From an uncultured Eubacteriales bacterium (GTDB lineage: Bacteria > Bacillota > Clostridia > Peptostreptococcales > Anaerovoracaceae): 12,224 nt of DNA. Within the stretch, counting starts at the first letter, position 1; every line of letters starts with the position of its first letter. The DNA lies in NCBI GenBank assembly GCA_900553025.1, contig USBT01000033.1, positions 1 to 12,224 of the forward strand, given 5' to 3'. Of this stretch, positions 1-7,627 are shown piece after piece. The notes beneath the pieces are model-generated. The model had not been told where the DNA came from and did no database searches. It saw only the letters and a list, made by a program, of their open reading frames with translations. Both the position numbers and the translations under genes were made by a program.

Positions 1-35
1 ATTTTCGAAATGAATTATGTACATAAATATAAAGA

Positions 36-59
36 AGGACGAGGGAAATTTCTCGTCCT
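36..59 (-). terminator. Intrinsic terminator after rpsO
   Basis: An 8-bp perfect stem (36-43 pairs with 52-59, AGGACGAG/CTCGTCCT) with an 8-nt loop lies about 18 nt past the rpsO stop codon. In the minus direction the stem is followed by TTCTTTATATTTAT, which is T-rich but interrupted. It is the natural end of the rpsO transcript. Nothing else is seen between it and the window edge. Confidence 0.8.
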
Positions 60-77
60 AATTCATTCTTTTATTTA

Positions 78-344
78 CTATTTTCTCAGACCTAGACGTG
101 AAATAAGAGTTCTATATCTTTCAACATCTATTTTTCTGAGGTAGCCAAGAAGGTTTCTTCTCTGTCCAACCATCTTAAGCAAGCCTCTTCTAGAATGGTG
201 ATCCTTCTTATGAATCTTAAGGTGCTCGTTTAACTCGTTGATTCTTGCAGTAAGGATTGCAATCTGAACCTCTGGAGAACCTGTATCTCCCTCTTTAAGT
301 GCATATTCCTTGATAATCTTCTTTTTCTTTTCTTTAGTAATCAT
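78..344 (-). CDS. rpsO: 30S ribosomal protein S15
   Basis: S15 is a primary binding protein of the 16S rRNA central domain and helps assemble the 30S platform. The 88-residue product has the usual family length (about 88-89). It shows the characteristic internal block with GSPEVQIAILTARI (residues about 22-35), the HKKDHHSRRGLL block (about 45-56) that contacts rRNA, and the basic C-terminal helix ending in RLGLRK. The ATG at 344 is preceded by AGGAGG at the right distance. It is the last gene of the array, separated from ribF by 233 nt that contain promoter-like sequences and a structured leader, so it is probably transcribed both by readthrough and from its own promoter. The identity is secure. 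Confidence 0.98.
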   Translation of the reverse strand: MITKEKKKKIIKEYALKEGDTGSPEVQIAILTARINELNEHLKIHKKDHHSRRGLLKMVGQRRNLLGYLRKIDVERYRTLISRLGLRK

Positions 345-369
345 GTATTCCTCCTATTTTTTATTAGCT

Positions 370-389
370 TCCACCGAGTAAAGGTCGGA
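370..389 (-). promoter_or_regulatory. Hairpin in rpsO leader, possible S15 autoregulatory element
   Basis: In the rpsO 5' untranslated region, minus-strand bases can fold either as CCGA/TCGG (374-377 with 385-388) or as TCC-ACC/GGT-GGA with one bulge (370-375 with 383-389). The hairpin lies about 25 nt before the start codon. rpsO leaders in several bacterial phyla carry S15-binding structures that repress translation, and short GC-rich helices just before the ribosome binding site are typical of them. I see the helix directly. The regulatory role is inferred, and I could not match it to a specific described S15 leader class. Confidence 0.35.
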
Positions 390-437
390 GTGTCCTAAAA
401 CTAAGTGAAAGTACAAACTTGTTTGACACCTAATAAT

Positions 438-498
438 ATCATACATATATAACGAATTGCAAGCAATTTTTATTATAGCAAAACCCGCTATAGCAAAA
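438..498 (-). promoter_or_regulatory. Candidate promoter cluster for rpsO
   Basis: Two overlapping sigma-A-like signals read toward rpsO. One is an extended -10, TGCTATAAT (480-472), whose -35 is poor. The other is TTGCTT (466-461), 17 nt, TATGAT (443-438). The 10-mer TTTTGCTATA occurs twice (498-489 and 483-474), 15 nt apart, and the first copy contains the palindrome GCTATAGC. A further TATAAT lies upstream at 528-523. The DNA is very AT-rich, so only one of these may be used. No terminator was found after ribF, so rpsO can also be reached by readthrough. Confidence 0.45.
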
Positions 499-577
499 AT
501 TCAAAAATACTTTACACTAACTATTATAGTAAAAATCCACAATGAGTTTAAACTATCTTATTTTAGAATGAATAATT

Positions 578-1513
578 TTATATCAGACCGTTTCTCTGAT
601 GATACTCATATGCTTCTTTACAGTCTCTCAGGATTTGGTCCGAGAGGTCTTCAAGACTGTCGAATTTTACCTCGTCCCTAGTCTTTTCCAGAAATTCTAC
701 AATAATTTTTTTACCATAAAGTTCTTTATCAAAGTTAAAAATATGAGTTTCAACATTTTTGGAAAATTCTCCTACTGTAGGCTTACGTCCAACGTTGGTA
801 ACACTAGGATATTTCTTTCCGTCATAATCACAAATTGTTACATATACACCGTTTGGTGGTGTAACCATGCAATCGTCTATAACAAGATTTGAAGTTGGAA
901 ATCCCAGCTTTCTCCCAAGCTTATTGCCTACAACAACTTCTCCACCAATCTCATAATTTCGGCCTAAGTAGGTTTTACATCTATCTACTCTACCCGAAGC
1001 AATGAGTGTCCTTATAAGCGAGGAGCTCACAACATTGCCCTCAATTTTAACAGGCTCCATCTCATATACTTCGAAGCCCTTTTCATCTCCGATTTCTCTG
1101 AGGATTTCAGGATTACCTTCGCCACGGTATCCAAAGTGGAAGTTAAATCCACAAACTCCAACTTTTATTGCTAACTTATCAATCAGAAGCCTTTCCACAA
1201 ATGCAGCTGGGCTCATTGTCATTATTTCCTGAGTAAATGGCAAATTATACAGATAATCTACGCCTAGCGACTCTATAATGGCTCTCTTTTCCTCGTTATA
1301 TATAATGTTTTTAACAGGTTTTGCCATAGGCAGAGTATTCTTTGGATGATTAGAAAATGTAAATACTGCAGATTTCAGCCCTTTTTCTTTTGCTAGTTCA
1401 ACCGTTTTCTTTATAAGTGCCTGATGCCCAAGATGCACTCCGTCAAAATTTCCAAGTGCAACAACTGAATTTTCAATGTTTTTTATATCCTCTAGTTTTT
1501 CAAAATATTTCAT
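578..1513 (-). CDS. ribF: Bifunctional riboflavin kinase / FAD synthetase
   Basis: This cytoplasmic enzyme phosphorylates riboflavin to FMN and adenylylates FMN to FAD. The 311-residue length is normal. The N-terminal FAD synthetase half shows the nucleotidyltransferase motif GNFDGVHLGHQ (residues 21-31), a TFSNHP segment (52-57), GFNFHFG (122-128) and SSSLIR (163-168). The C-terminal flavokinase half shows GRKLGFPTSNL (200-210), NGVYVT (221-226), NVGRKPT (240-246) and ETHIFNFDKELYGKK (255-269). The ATG start lies 8 nt after the stop of the nrnA-truB fusion gene, and its GAGG ribosome binding site sits in the last codons of that gene, so coupling is likely. The product supplies flavin that the flavodoxin-type protein of the same operon would need, though ribF also sits here in relatives without that gene. 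Confidence 0.97.
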   Translation of the reverse strand: MKYFEKLEDIKNIENSVVALGNFDGVHLGHQALIKKTVELAKEKGLKSAVFTFSNHPKNTLPMAKPVKNIIYNEEKRAIIESLGVDYLYNLPFTQEIMTMSPAAFVERLLIDKLAIKVGVCGFNFHFGYRGEGNPEILREIGDEKGFEVYEMEPVKIEGNVVSSSLIRTLIASGRVDRCKTYLGRNYEIGGEVVVGNKLGRKLGFPTSNLVIDDCMVTPPNGVYVTICDYDGKKYPSVTNVGRKPTVGEFSKNVETHIFNFDKELYGKKIIVEFLEKTRDEVKFDSLEDLSDQILRDCKEAYEYHQRNGLI

Positions 1514-1521
1514 TAAAATTC

Positions 1522-3534
1522 TTACCTCGGTAATACTTTCTCAGCTTTTAAATATTTTCCTTCAACTATTCGTCCTGTTCCTAAAAAGTCTCTATTGTGT
1601 GAATTGTATATCAGGTATGTATTTCTCTCATCATCTTGTGAGGATGTCCCGGCTTCTTCTCTCTTAATATTATTAAGAGAAACCTTGCCTCCATTTTGAA
1701 ACTTAATAGAATCAGAATCTTCAAGTAATATACTACCCATATAATTAATCTTTGAATCTATGGGAACAATTAAATCCTTTATTTCATTTGAATCCAGTCC
1801 TTTGATTTCTTGAATATTACATGCATCGGTGATTGAAAACTCACCCGAATTTGTTCGTACAAGGTATGACATGACAGCATCCGTGCCTAATTCACGTCCT
1901 ATATCGCGAATAAGGCTCCTTATATATGTACCTCGTGAGCATTCTACTCTGATATAAAAATCGCTCTCATCATCAGGCCTCATGCCACCAGCTTCATCTG
2001 CAAGTCCAGTCATCTCATTCAAATATTTCTCTTTTCCCTTGTCGATATATTCAATATCAAAAATCTCAATCTGCCTTTTAGGAATTTTAACTTCTTGGTC
2101 ATTTCTCGCATATTCATAGAGCTTCTTCCCATCTACCTTTATAGCTGAATACATCGGTGGTTCCTGCTCAATAATGCCTTTGAAATTTTGGATAGTATTG
2201 GAAATCAATTCCGTATCCAAATCTATTTTATTGATATTGCGACTATCGTGGACGACTTCTCCCCATATATCGAGGGTATCTGTCATCATGCCTAGCTTAA
2301 CACCTGCGACATATGTCTTTGCATCCTTGTCGAGGTATTCGATGAATCTAGTTGCATTTCCTATAGCTATGGGTAAAACACCTGTTGCCATAGGGTCAAG
2401 GGTTCCTGTATGCCCTACTTTCTTGATACCAAGTTTTTTTCTGATGATTGCAACAACATCGTGGGAAGTCATATTTGGCGCTTTGTTAATGTTTATAATT
2501 CCAGAGTATTCGGCTTCTATGGCTGCCTTTAATTCCGATTTCATCAGCTTGACTGCTTCAGCAATTGGCTTGTGAATTGTACAGCCTGCAGCTCTTTTGT
2601 GCCCACCGCCAGACAATTTTATTGCTATTTTGGAAACATCGACGCTAGTTTTCGACCTCATTGAAACCTTGACACTTCCATCGGCTTGTTCTTTGCAAAG
2701 ACATGCAGCTTCCACGCTATCTATGTTCCTAAGTTCCTCAACAATACCATCTGAATCCTTGAGAGTTGCTCCTGCTATTTTGAGCATCTTTGAGTCTACA
2801 TAGGTAATGGCAATCCTATTTCCGCACGAAAAATCTGCAACTCCCATGGCTGCAAATTTTAGTTTCATGCTTCTGAGTGGATTTGATTCAAAAACTTTCT
2901 TTGAGATTGCATAGTGGTCCGCTCCTAGACTAAAAATCTCAGAGGCAATTAAATGAGTTTCCGCTGAGGTGTTGGAATATCTGAATCCGCCTGTGTCTGT
3001 CAAAATCCCAACGTAAACAACTTCGGCCATTTCTTTGTCAATCTCAAGTCCATATTTCTGCATTGACTTAAAGAGCTTCCATATTAGCTGGCATGTTGCA
3101 GCTGTTTCGGGTATGATAACGTTGAAGTCAGCCAACGGAGTGGAACTGGCATGGTGATCGATGCAGAATGTTTTGCAACATTTCTGAAAAGCCTTATCGC
3201 GATTTGATGCTCCTGAAATTCTTGATATTTCTCCACAGTCCATCATGACGCCATAGGTTTTTTCGTCAACAAAAGAGCTGTCAGCGGTAAAAAATCGTTT
3301 TTCATCATCTAAAAACAACAGCTCTTCCTTTATATCGAGTCTTCCATCTTCGGCTTCGTCTATCAAAATTTTAACATCTTTACCAAGTGAAGCAAATGCA
3401 AGGGCGAGAGCTGTAGATGCACCGAGCGCATCTCCATCAGGATCAACGTGCGGAAATATCGCAAACCTATCTCCTTCTATTAGCTCCGCTGCAAATTCCC
3501 CAAATGTATTGTTATTCTTCTTCATTATCATCAT
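1522..3534 (-). CDS. nrnA-truB: Fused NrnA (DHH/DHHA1 phosphoesterase) - TruB (tRNA Psi55 synthase)
   Basis: One uninterrupted 670-codon frame carries two enzymes that are normally separate neighbouring genes. Residues about 10-340 are a complete NrnA-type phosphoesterase, which degrades 2-5 nt RNAs and dephosphorylates pAp. The metal motifs are HVDPDGDALGAS (29-40), DCG (99-101), DHH (126-128) and the DHHA1 motif GGGHKRAAGC (309-318). Residues about 344-670 are a complete TruB, which makes pseudouridine 55 in the tRNA T-arm. They show GIININKAPNMTSHDVV (345-361), the catalytic GHTGTLDPMATGVLP (Asp380), SRGTYIRSLIRDIG (533-546) and a C-terminal PUA-like domain (about 590-670). The TruB half has an acidic, Gly-containing insertion at about 498-524. 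There is no stop, linker or ATG/GTG/TTG at the junction (about nt 2505-2520); the nearest in-frame ATG is codon 331, with no clear ribosome binding site. The start overlaps rbfA by 23 nt and lacks a Shine-Dalgarno sequence, so it depends on coupling. Codons 2 and 4 are also ATG. Confidence 0.93.
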   Translation of the reverse strand: MMIMKKNNNTFGEFAAELIEGDRFAIFPHVDPDGDALGASTALALAFASLGKDVKILIDEAEDGRLDIKEELLFLDDEKRFFTADSSFVDEKTYGVMMDCGEISRISGASNRDKAFQKCCKTFCIDHHASSTPLADFNVIIPETAATCQLIWKLFKSMQKYGLEIDKEMAEVVYVGILTDTGGFRYSNTSAETHLIASEIFSLGADHYAISKKVFESNPLRSMKLKFAAMGVADFSCGNRIAITYVDSKMLKIAGATLKDSDGIVEELRNIDSVEAACLCKEQADGSVKVSMRSKTSVDVSKIAIKLSGGGHKRAAGCTIHKPIAEAVKLMKSELKAAIEAEYSGIININKAPNMTSHDVVAIIRKKLGIKKVGHTGTLDPMATGVLPIAIGNATRFIEYLDKDAKTYVAGVKLGMMTDTLDIWGEVVHDSRNINKIDLDTELISNTIQNFKGIIEQEPPMYSAIKVDGKKLYEYARNDQEVKIPKRQIEIFDIEYIDKGKEKYLNEMTGLADEAGGMRPDDESDFYIRVECSRGTYIRSLIRDIGRELGTDAVMSYLVRTNSGEFSITDACNIQEIKGLDSNEIKDLIVPIDSKINYMGSILLEDSDSIKFQNGGKVSLNNIKREEAGTSSQDDERNTYLIYNSHNRDFLGTGRIVEGKYLKAEKVLPR

Positions 3535-3901
3535 GCTTAATATTTAAATTGGATAGAAGCTCATCCATATGTCGCCCGTATTCCAAGGATCTGTCCATCT
3601 TAAAAACAAGTTCCGGCACGTGTCTTAAGCGTATTTCGTGACCTATTGTTTTCTTTATTAGACCTTTGGCGCTTTCAAGTCCTGCAAGCACCTCTTCTTC
3701 CTGTTTCGTCTTTTCTTCTCCTTCAGCACCAGTGAAAAAAGATACAAAACAGGTTGCATAGCTTCCATCACTGGTTACCCTAACGTCTGTGACAGATATC
3801 ATTGGTGATAATCTAGGATCCTTGATTTCAGAAATGAGCATCTGACTTATAATCTTCCTAATTTCTTCACCAAGTCGTCCTTGTCTATAACCTTTTTCCA
3901 T
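3512..3901 (-). CDS. rbfA: Ribosome-binding factor A
   Basis: RbfA is a small KH-fold protein that binds the immature 30S subunit near helix 1/44 of 16S rRNA and is needed for late processing of the 16S 5' end, especially in the cold. The 129-residue product shows the family features: an N-terminal helix RLGEEIRKIISQML (about 9-22), EIKDPRL (about 25-31), VTDVRVTSDGSYATCFVSF (about 37-55), and IRLRHVPELVFKMDRSLEYG (about 91-110) followed by a final helix. The last residues HDDNEEE form a short acidic tail encoded by DNA that overlaps the next gene by 23 nt. The ATG at 3901 has a GGAGG site 5 nt upstream. It sits 27 nt after the ferredoxin-type gene, which separates it from its usual partner infB. 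Confidence 0.97.
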   Translation of the reverse strand: MEKGYRQGRLGEEIRKIISQMLISEIKDPRLSPMISVTDVRVTSDGSYATCFVSFFTGAEGEEKTKQEEEVLAGLESAKGLIKKTIGHEIRLRHVPELVFKMDRSLEYGRHMDELLSNLNIKHDDNEEE

Positions 3902-3928
3902 ATTTTCCTCCTATAATAGCATGTTGAA

Positions 3929-4699
3929 CTACTTGAGAATAGGATTCACATATCGACCATGTTCCTTAGTCTTGCTTCCGTATTCTATTGCTTTTGCTGG
4001 GCATCTGTGAATACATGCAAGACAGTGAACACATCTCTTCTTTATCCAGACAGGTCTTCCGCCTTCCATCTTAATCGCACTGATAGGGCAGTGGAATTGA
4101 CATAGCCCACACTTAATACATTTATCAGTGTCTACAGTGAATTTCTCTGTCTTGTTCGTAGCCTTATATATTTTGTTAGTCAGTGCCGAAGCAACACCCA
4201 TTAAAGGTCCTGATTTGTACGGAACCCTGTAGTTAAATTTGATGTTTTGAATTATTTCATCGACCTTTTTGTCTGCATCTCTCAGTTTGAGAATCTGAGT
4301 TTCAGGTAGTGGAACCTTGTACAACAAAATATAGTTTTCAACGGATTTGACATTATACATGCCCTTGTAATCCACATTTTTGCCCTTAAACATTTTTGCA
4401 ATCAGATGATCGGCACCTCCCGGATTTCCGCCTGATGTGGTTATCACGCAAAGCTCGGGGCGCTCCTGTGAATTAGCAAACTTGAAATTGACCTTTGATA
4501 TAAATTCTTCAACAACTGTAGGCATACTGAAAAAATATATCGGAAATACAAAGAAAACTTTTTCATCTCTCGGTACCTCTTGTTCGAAGTTATTTCGCCT
4601 CAGCTCGTCGTCTATTTTGTATGTAAATCCGCCAAAAACATCCATCAGCTTTTCTGCAACGGCTTTCGAATTGCCTGTGGCTGAAAAATAGAATATCAT
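3929..4699 (-). CDS. EFR1-type flavodoxin / 2x[4Fe-4S] ferredoxin protein
   Basis: This 256-residue predicted cytoplasmic electron-transfer protein has two parts. The N-terminal flavodoxin-like domain (about 1-155) begins with the FMN phosphate loop FSATGNS (5-11) and has the FPIYFFSMP (52-60) and TTSGGNPGG (87-95) segments. The C-terminal domain has two classical four-cysteine clusters, C194-x2-C197-x2-C200-x3-C204-P and C223-x2-C226-x2-C229-x3-C233-P. This order matches proteins annotated as EFR1 family ferrodoxins, common in Clostridia and of unknown substrate. No membrane segment or signal peptide is visible. The gene starts 3 nt after the infB stop, its AAAGGA ribosome binding site lies in the last infB codons, and it ends 27 nt before rbfA, so it is co-transcribed with the translation genes. 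Its role there is unknown. The domain assignment is firm; a specific reaction cannot be given. Confidence 0.9.
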   Translation of the reverse strand: MIFYFSATGNSKAVAEKLMDVFGGFTYKIDDELRRNNFEQEVPRDEKVFFVFPIYFFSMPTVVEEFISKVNFKFANSQERPELCVITTSGGNPGGADHLIAKMFKGKNVDYKGMYNVKSVENYILLYKVPLPETQILKLRDADKKVDEIIQNIKFNYRVPYKSGPLMGVASALTNKIYKATNKTEKFTVDTDKCIKCGLCQFHCPISAIKMEGGRPVWIKKRCVHCLACIHRCPAKAIEYGSKTKEHGRYVNPILK

Positions 4700-4702
4700 A
4701 GC

Positions 4703-7627
4703 TTATTTCCTTTCTGTTTCAACAATATGGAAACACTCAATTAAGTCGCCTTCCTTGATGTCATTATAGTCTTCAATTCCAATACCGCATTCGTAGCCTT
4801 GAGCCACTTCTTTGGCATCGTCCTTAAACCTCTTAAGAGATGAAATCTTTCCTTCATGTATTACAATTCCGTCTCTAACAAGTCTAACTTCTGCATTTCT
4901 AACTACCTTACCTTCGGTTACATAAGCTCCACCGATTATGCCGACTCCAGGAACCTTAAATGTGTTCCTGATTTCAACCTTTCCAAGGATTTCCTCTTTA
5001 AATTCAGGATCTAGCATACCCTTCATCGCATTTTCTACGTCATCTATGATGTCGTATATAACTCTATAGGTTCTAATTTCGATGTCTTCTCTATCAGCAA
5101 GATTTGTAACTGATGTGCTTGGTCTTACGTTGAATCCAATTATTACAGCGCCAGATGTGCCTGCAAGCATTACGTCTGATTCATTAACAGTACCTACACC
5201 TGTATGAATAATGTTTACCTTAACCTCATCTGTGTTAAGCTTCTCAAGTGAAGAAACTATTGCTCCGATAGACCCTTGGACATCTCCCTTGATAATGAGG
5301 TTTAGCTCCTTTGCTTCACCTTCGCTTATCTGCGTAAATAATTTTTCTAAGGTTGTGCTTGAGTTGCGTGCAAGTACCTCTTCTCTAAGCTTAGCCTTTC
5401 TCTTATCAGCAATTTCTCTTGCAAGCTTATCTTCTTTAACAGCGTTGAATTCATCGCCTGCCTGAGGTACATCAGTAAGTCCTAGAATCTCAACCGCTGT
5501 TGCAGGACCAGCCTTCTTGATTGATTTACCCTTATAATCAGTCATAAGACGAATTCTTCCTGCACTAGTACCTGCCACGATTGATTGTCCACTCTTAAGG
5601 GTTCCGTTTGTTACAAGCAATGTTGCAACTGGTCCCTTAGCCTTATCCAATCTTGCCTCAATAACGGAACCGTTTGCGAACCTACTAGGATTTGCCCTTA
5701 GTTCAAGAACCTCCGCCTGGAGCAAAATCATCTCGAGCAAATTTTTAATTCCATCTCCTGATTTCGCCGAAACTGGAACGCTTATAACGTCTCCGCCCCA
5801 ATCCTCAACGAGAATTCCGTGCTCTGTAAGGTCCTGTTTTACCCTATCTGGATTTGCAGTAGGCTTATCCATTTTGTTTATAGCAACTATGATTGGTACA
5901 CCAGCAGCCTTTGCGTGACTTATCGACTCAACTGTCTGTGGCTTAACGCTGTCATCCGCTGCCACTACAAGAACTGCAATGTCTGTAACGTGTGCACCCC
6001 TGGCTCTCATCGCTGTAAACGCCTCGTGTCCCGGTGTATCAAGGAATACTATTTTCTGTCCATTGATAGACACCTCTGAAGCACCAATGTGCTGGGTTAT
6101 ACCTCCGGATTCTGTGGTTGTAACATCAGTTTTTCTAATTGCGTCAAGAAGTGAAGTCTTTCCGTGGTCAACGTGTCCCATAACCGTAATTATAGGTGGT
6201 CTAGGCTTAAGATCCTCTTCATTATCTTCAATATCTTCTATTCCAATTTCTTCAACTTCTTCTTCAACTGCCCCGATAGCAACCTCAATTCCAAGATCAT
6301 CCGCCAAGAGCAAAACAGTGTCCTCGTCGATGTTTTGGTTTATGTTTGCCATAATGCCCATTTTCATCAGTGACATTATAACAGTTGCCTGACTAACCTC
6401 TGCCTGCTCACAAAAGCCTGCTACTGTAATAGGCACATCGATTTTTACAGTTCCTTCAGGCAAAACCTCTTCAATAACTTCCTCTTCAATTACTTGAGGT
6501 TTAACCTTGGATTTTTTCTTTCGAGTTTTCTTCTCAAGATTTCCAAAGATATCCATGTTGCGATCAAATTTATTAAATTTATCCTTTTTATCCTTGTACT
6601 TGCTCTGGTTCTTTTTCTTATCAGCATGTCTTGATTGACTTGATTTCACCTCAAGCCTATCCATTGAGGCATTGTCGCTGGACTGTCTTTTGCTCCTTGC
6701 AGGTCTCGAAACACGTCTTGTATCTTCATCATCCCTGTTATAGCCACCATCATATCTTGTGTTGCGTCTATCTCCTGATCTAGATCTGTCATTCCTAGAA
6801 TTTCCGTATTCTTTCCCACCACGATCATCTCTTCTTGATCTTGATTTGTCATCTCTGGAGCGTCCAGTACGAGCTTCGTGTCTAGCCCTGTCATCTCTAG
6901 CAGGTCTATCATCTCGTCTTGGCCTATCATTTCTAATCGGACGGTCGTCTCTTCTTGGACGATCATCGCGCCTAGGTCTGTCATCTCTAACTCCGCGTTC
7001 TTTTCTATCAGATGTTTGAGCGTTAGAATCTACCTCAGATGCACGCTTAATTATCTTAGGCCCTATATGAGAAACGGAAGCTTTCTTATTCTCTTCTATT
7101 TTTTCTTTTCTAGATTCTACAGTTTTTGCCTCATTACTCTGTGATTTGCTTGAATCTTTTGATTTTACTTTTTCCTTTTTGGACTCTACGGTTTTAGAGT
7201 GGGCAGTCTTAGTATCTACAGGTTTAGATTTTACAGGCATAGTATTTTCAGACTTGATTTCTTCAGGCTTGGATTTCTCAGATTTTCTCGGTGCTGTTTT
7301 GGGTTCTTCAGTCTGCTTTTGATCTTCTTTGTCTGATTTTACTCCCTTGCTTCTGGCTTCTAAAAATGCAGTATCAACGATTGGTCGATTCATAGGTGGT
7401 TTTGGTTTGTTTGTCTTGCTTGGTGACACATCGATTCCGTCTTGAGTTTTTGCAGATACGGCTTGCTTCCTTGTATCTGTTTTGTTTTCTCTTAACCTTT
7501 CTGCATCTTCATCACTCAAATTGCTCATATGGTTTTTAACAGAAATACCCATGTCCAAAGCCTTTTGAGTTAATTCCTTGCTTGTAATTCCCATCTCTTT
7601 CGCCAGTTGATGGACTTTTAAGGTCAT
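4703..7627 (-). CDS. infB: Translation initiation factor IF-2
   Basis: IF-2 is the GTPase that recruits initiator fMet-tRNA to the 30S subunit and promotes 50S joining. The 974-residue product is long for the family because of an extended N-terminal region. Residues 1-50 form an IF2-N domain (VHQLAKEMGITSKELTQKALDMG...). Residues about 50-370 are low-complexity and highly charged, with an Arg/Asp repeat block at about 214-250. A second IF2-N domain follows at about 395-450. The GTPase domain shows G1 GHVDHGKT (484-491), G2 GGITQHIG (508-515), G3 DTPGHEAF (530-537), G4 NKMD (584-587) and G5 SAK (620-622). The C-terminal beta-barrel and tRNA-binding C2 domain complete the protein. The ATG at 7627 overlaps the ylxQ stop as ATGA and has a strong AGGAGG site. 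Confidence 0.98.
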   Translation of the reverse strand: MTLKVHQLAKEMGITSKELTQKALDMGISVKNHMSNLSDEDAERLRENKTDTRKQAVSAKTQDGIDVSPSKTNKPKPPMNRPIVDTAFLEARSKGVKSDKEDQKQTEEPKTAPRKSEKSKPEEIKSENTMPVKSKPVDTKTAHSKTVESKKEKVKSKDSSKSQSNEAKTVESRKEKIEENKKASVSHIGPKIIKRASEVDSNAQTSDRKERGVRDDRPRRDDRPRRDDRPIRNDRPRRDDRPARDDRARHEARTGRSRDDKSRSRRDDRGGKEYGNSRNDRSRSGDRRNTRYDGGYNRDDEDTRRVSRPARSKRQSSDNASMDRLEVKSSQSRHADKKKNQSKYKDKKDKFNKFDRNMDIFGNLEKKTRKKKSKVKPQVIEEEVIEEVLPEGTVKIDVPITVAGFCEQAEVSQATVIMSLMKMGIMANINQNIDEDTVLLLADDLGIEVAIGAVEEEVEEIGIEDIEDNEEDLKPRPPIITVMGHVDHGKTSLLDAIRKTDVTTTESGGITQHIGASEVSINGQKIVFLDTPGHEAFTAMRARGAHVTDIAVLVVAADDSVKPQTVESISHAKAAGVPIIVAINKMDKPTANPDRVKQDLTEHGILVEDWGGDVISVPVSAKSGDGIKNLLEMILLQAEVLELRANPSRFANGSVIEARLDKAKGPVATLLVTNGTLKSGQSIVAGTSAGRIRLMTDYKGKSIKKAGPATAVEILGLTDVPQAGDEFNAVKEDKLAREIADKRKAKLREEVLARNSSTTLEKLFTQISEGEAKELNLIIKGDVQGSIGAIVSSLEKLNTDEVKVNIIHTGVGTVNESDVMLAGTSGAVIIGFNVRPSTSVTNLADREDIEIRTYRVIYDIIDDVENAMKGMLDPEFKEEILGKVEIRNTFKVPGVGIIGGAYVTEGKVVRNAEVRLVRDGIVIHEGKISSLKRFKDDAKEVAQGYECGIGIEDYNDIKEGDLIECFHIVETERK
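6887..6988 (-). repeat. Tandem RDDRP-type coding repeat in infB
   Basis: Codons 214-247 of infB encode a short tandem repeat built on R-x-D-D-R-P: RDDRPRR, DDRPRR, DDRPIR, NDRPRR, DDRPAR, DDRAR. The DNA repeat unit is about 18 nt and imperfect, so the copies have diverged. The periodicity also keeps other frames open, which yields spurious ORFs on both strands here. Such repeats can change copy number between strains by slippage. Arg-rich linkers in IF-2 N-terminal regions are variable between species and their role is not well defined. Confidence 0.85.

Noticed and set aside
457..681. 74-codon plus-strand open frame downstream of the TTGACA element
   Set aside because: No ribosome binding site, overlaps the ribF 3' end, and the product lacks recognisable features.
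578..1513. FMN riboswitch controlling ribF
   Set aside because: There is only 8 nt between nrnA-truB and ribF; no riboswitch could fit and no conserved RFN motif is seen.
2174..2575. 133-codon plus-strand open frame opposite truB
   Set aside because: Shadow of a strongly supported gene; no promoter or ribosome binding site.
6646..6984. 112-codon minus-strand open frame inside infB
   Set aside because: It is the alternative frame of the Arg/Asp repeat region; the repeat period keeps other frames open. No ribosome binding site, and infB is certain here.
6880..6990. CRISPR-like array
   Set aside because: The repeats are imperfect ~18-nt coding repeats without spacers and in frame with infB.
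6759..7144. Two plus-strand open frames opposite the infB repeat region
   Set aside because: They are antisense readings of the same repeats, with low-complexity Ser/Leu/Arg products and no start signals.
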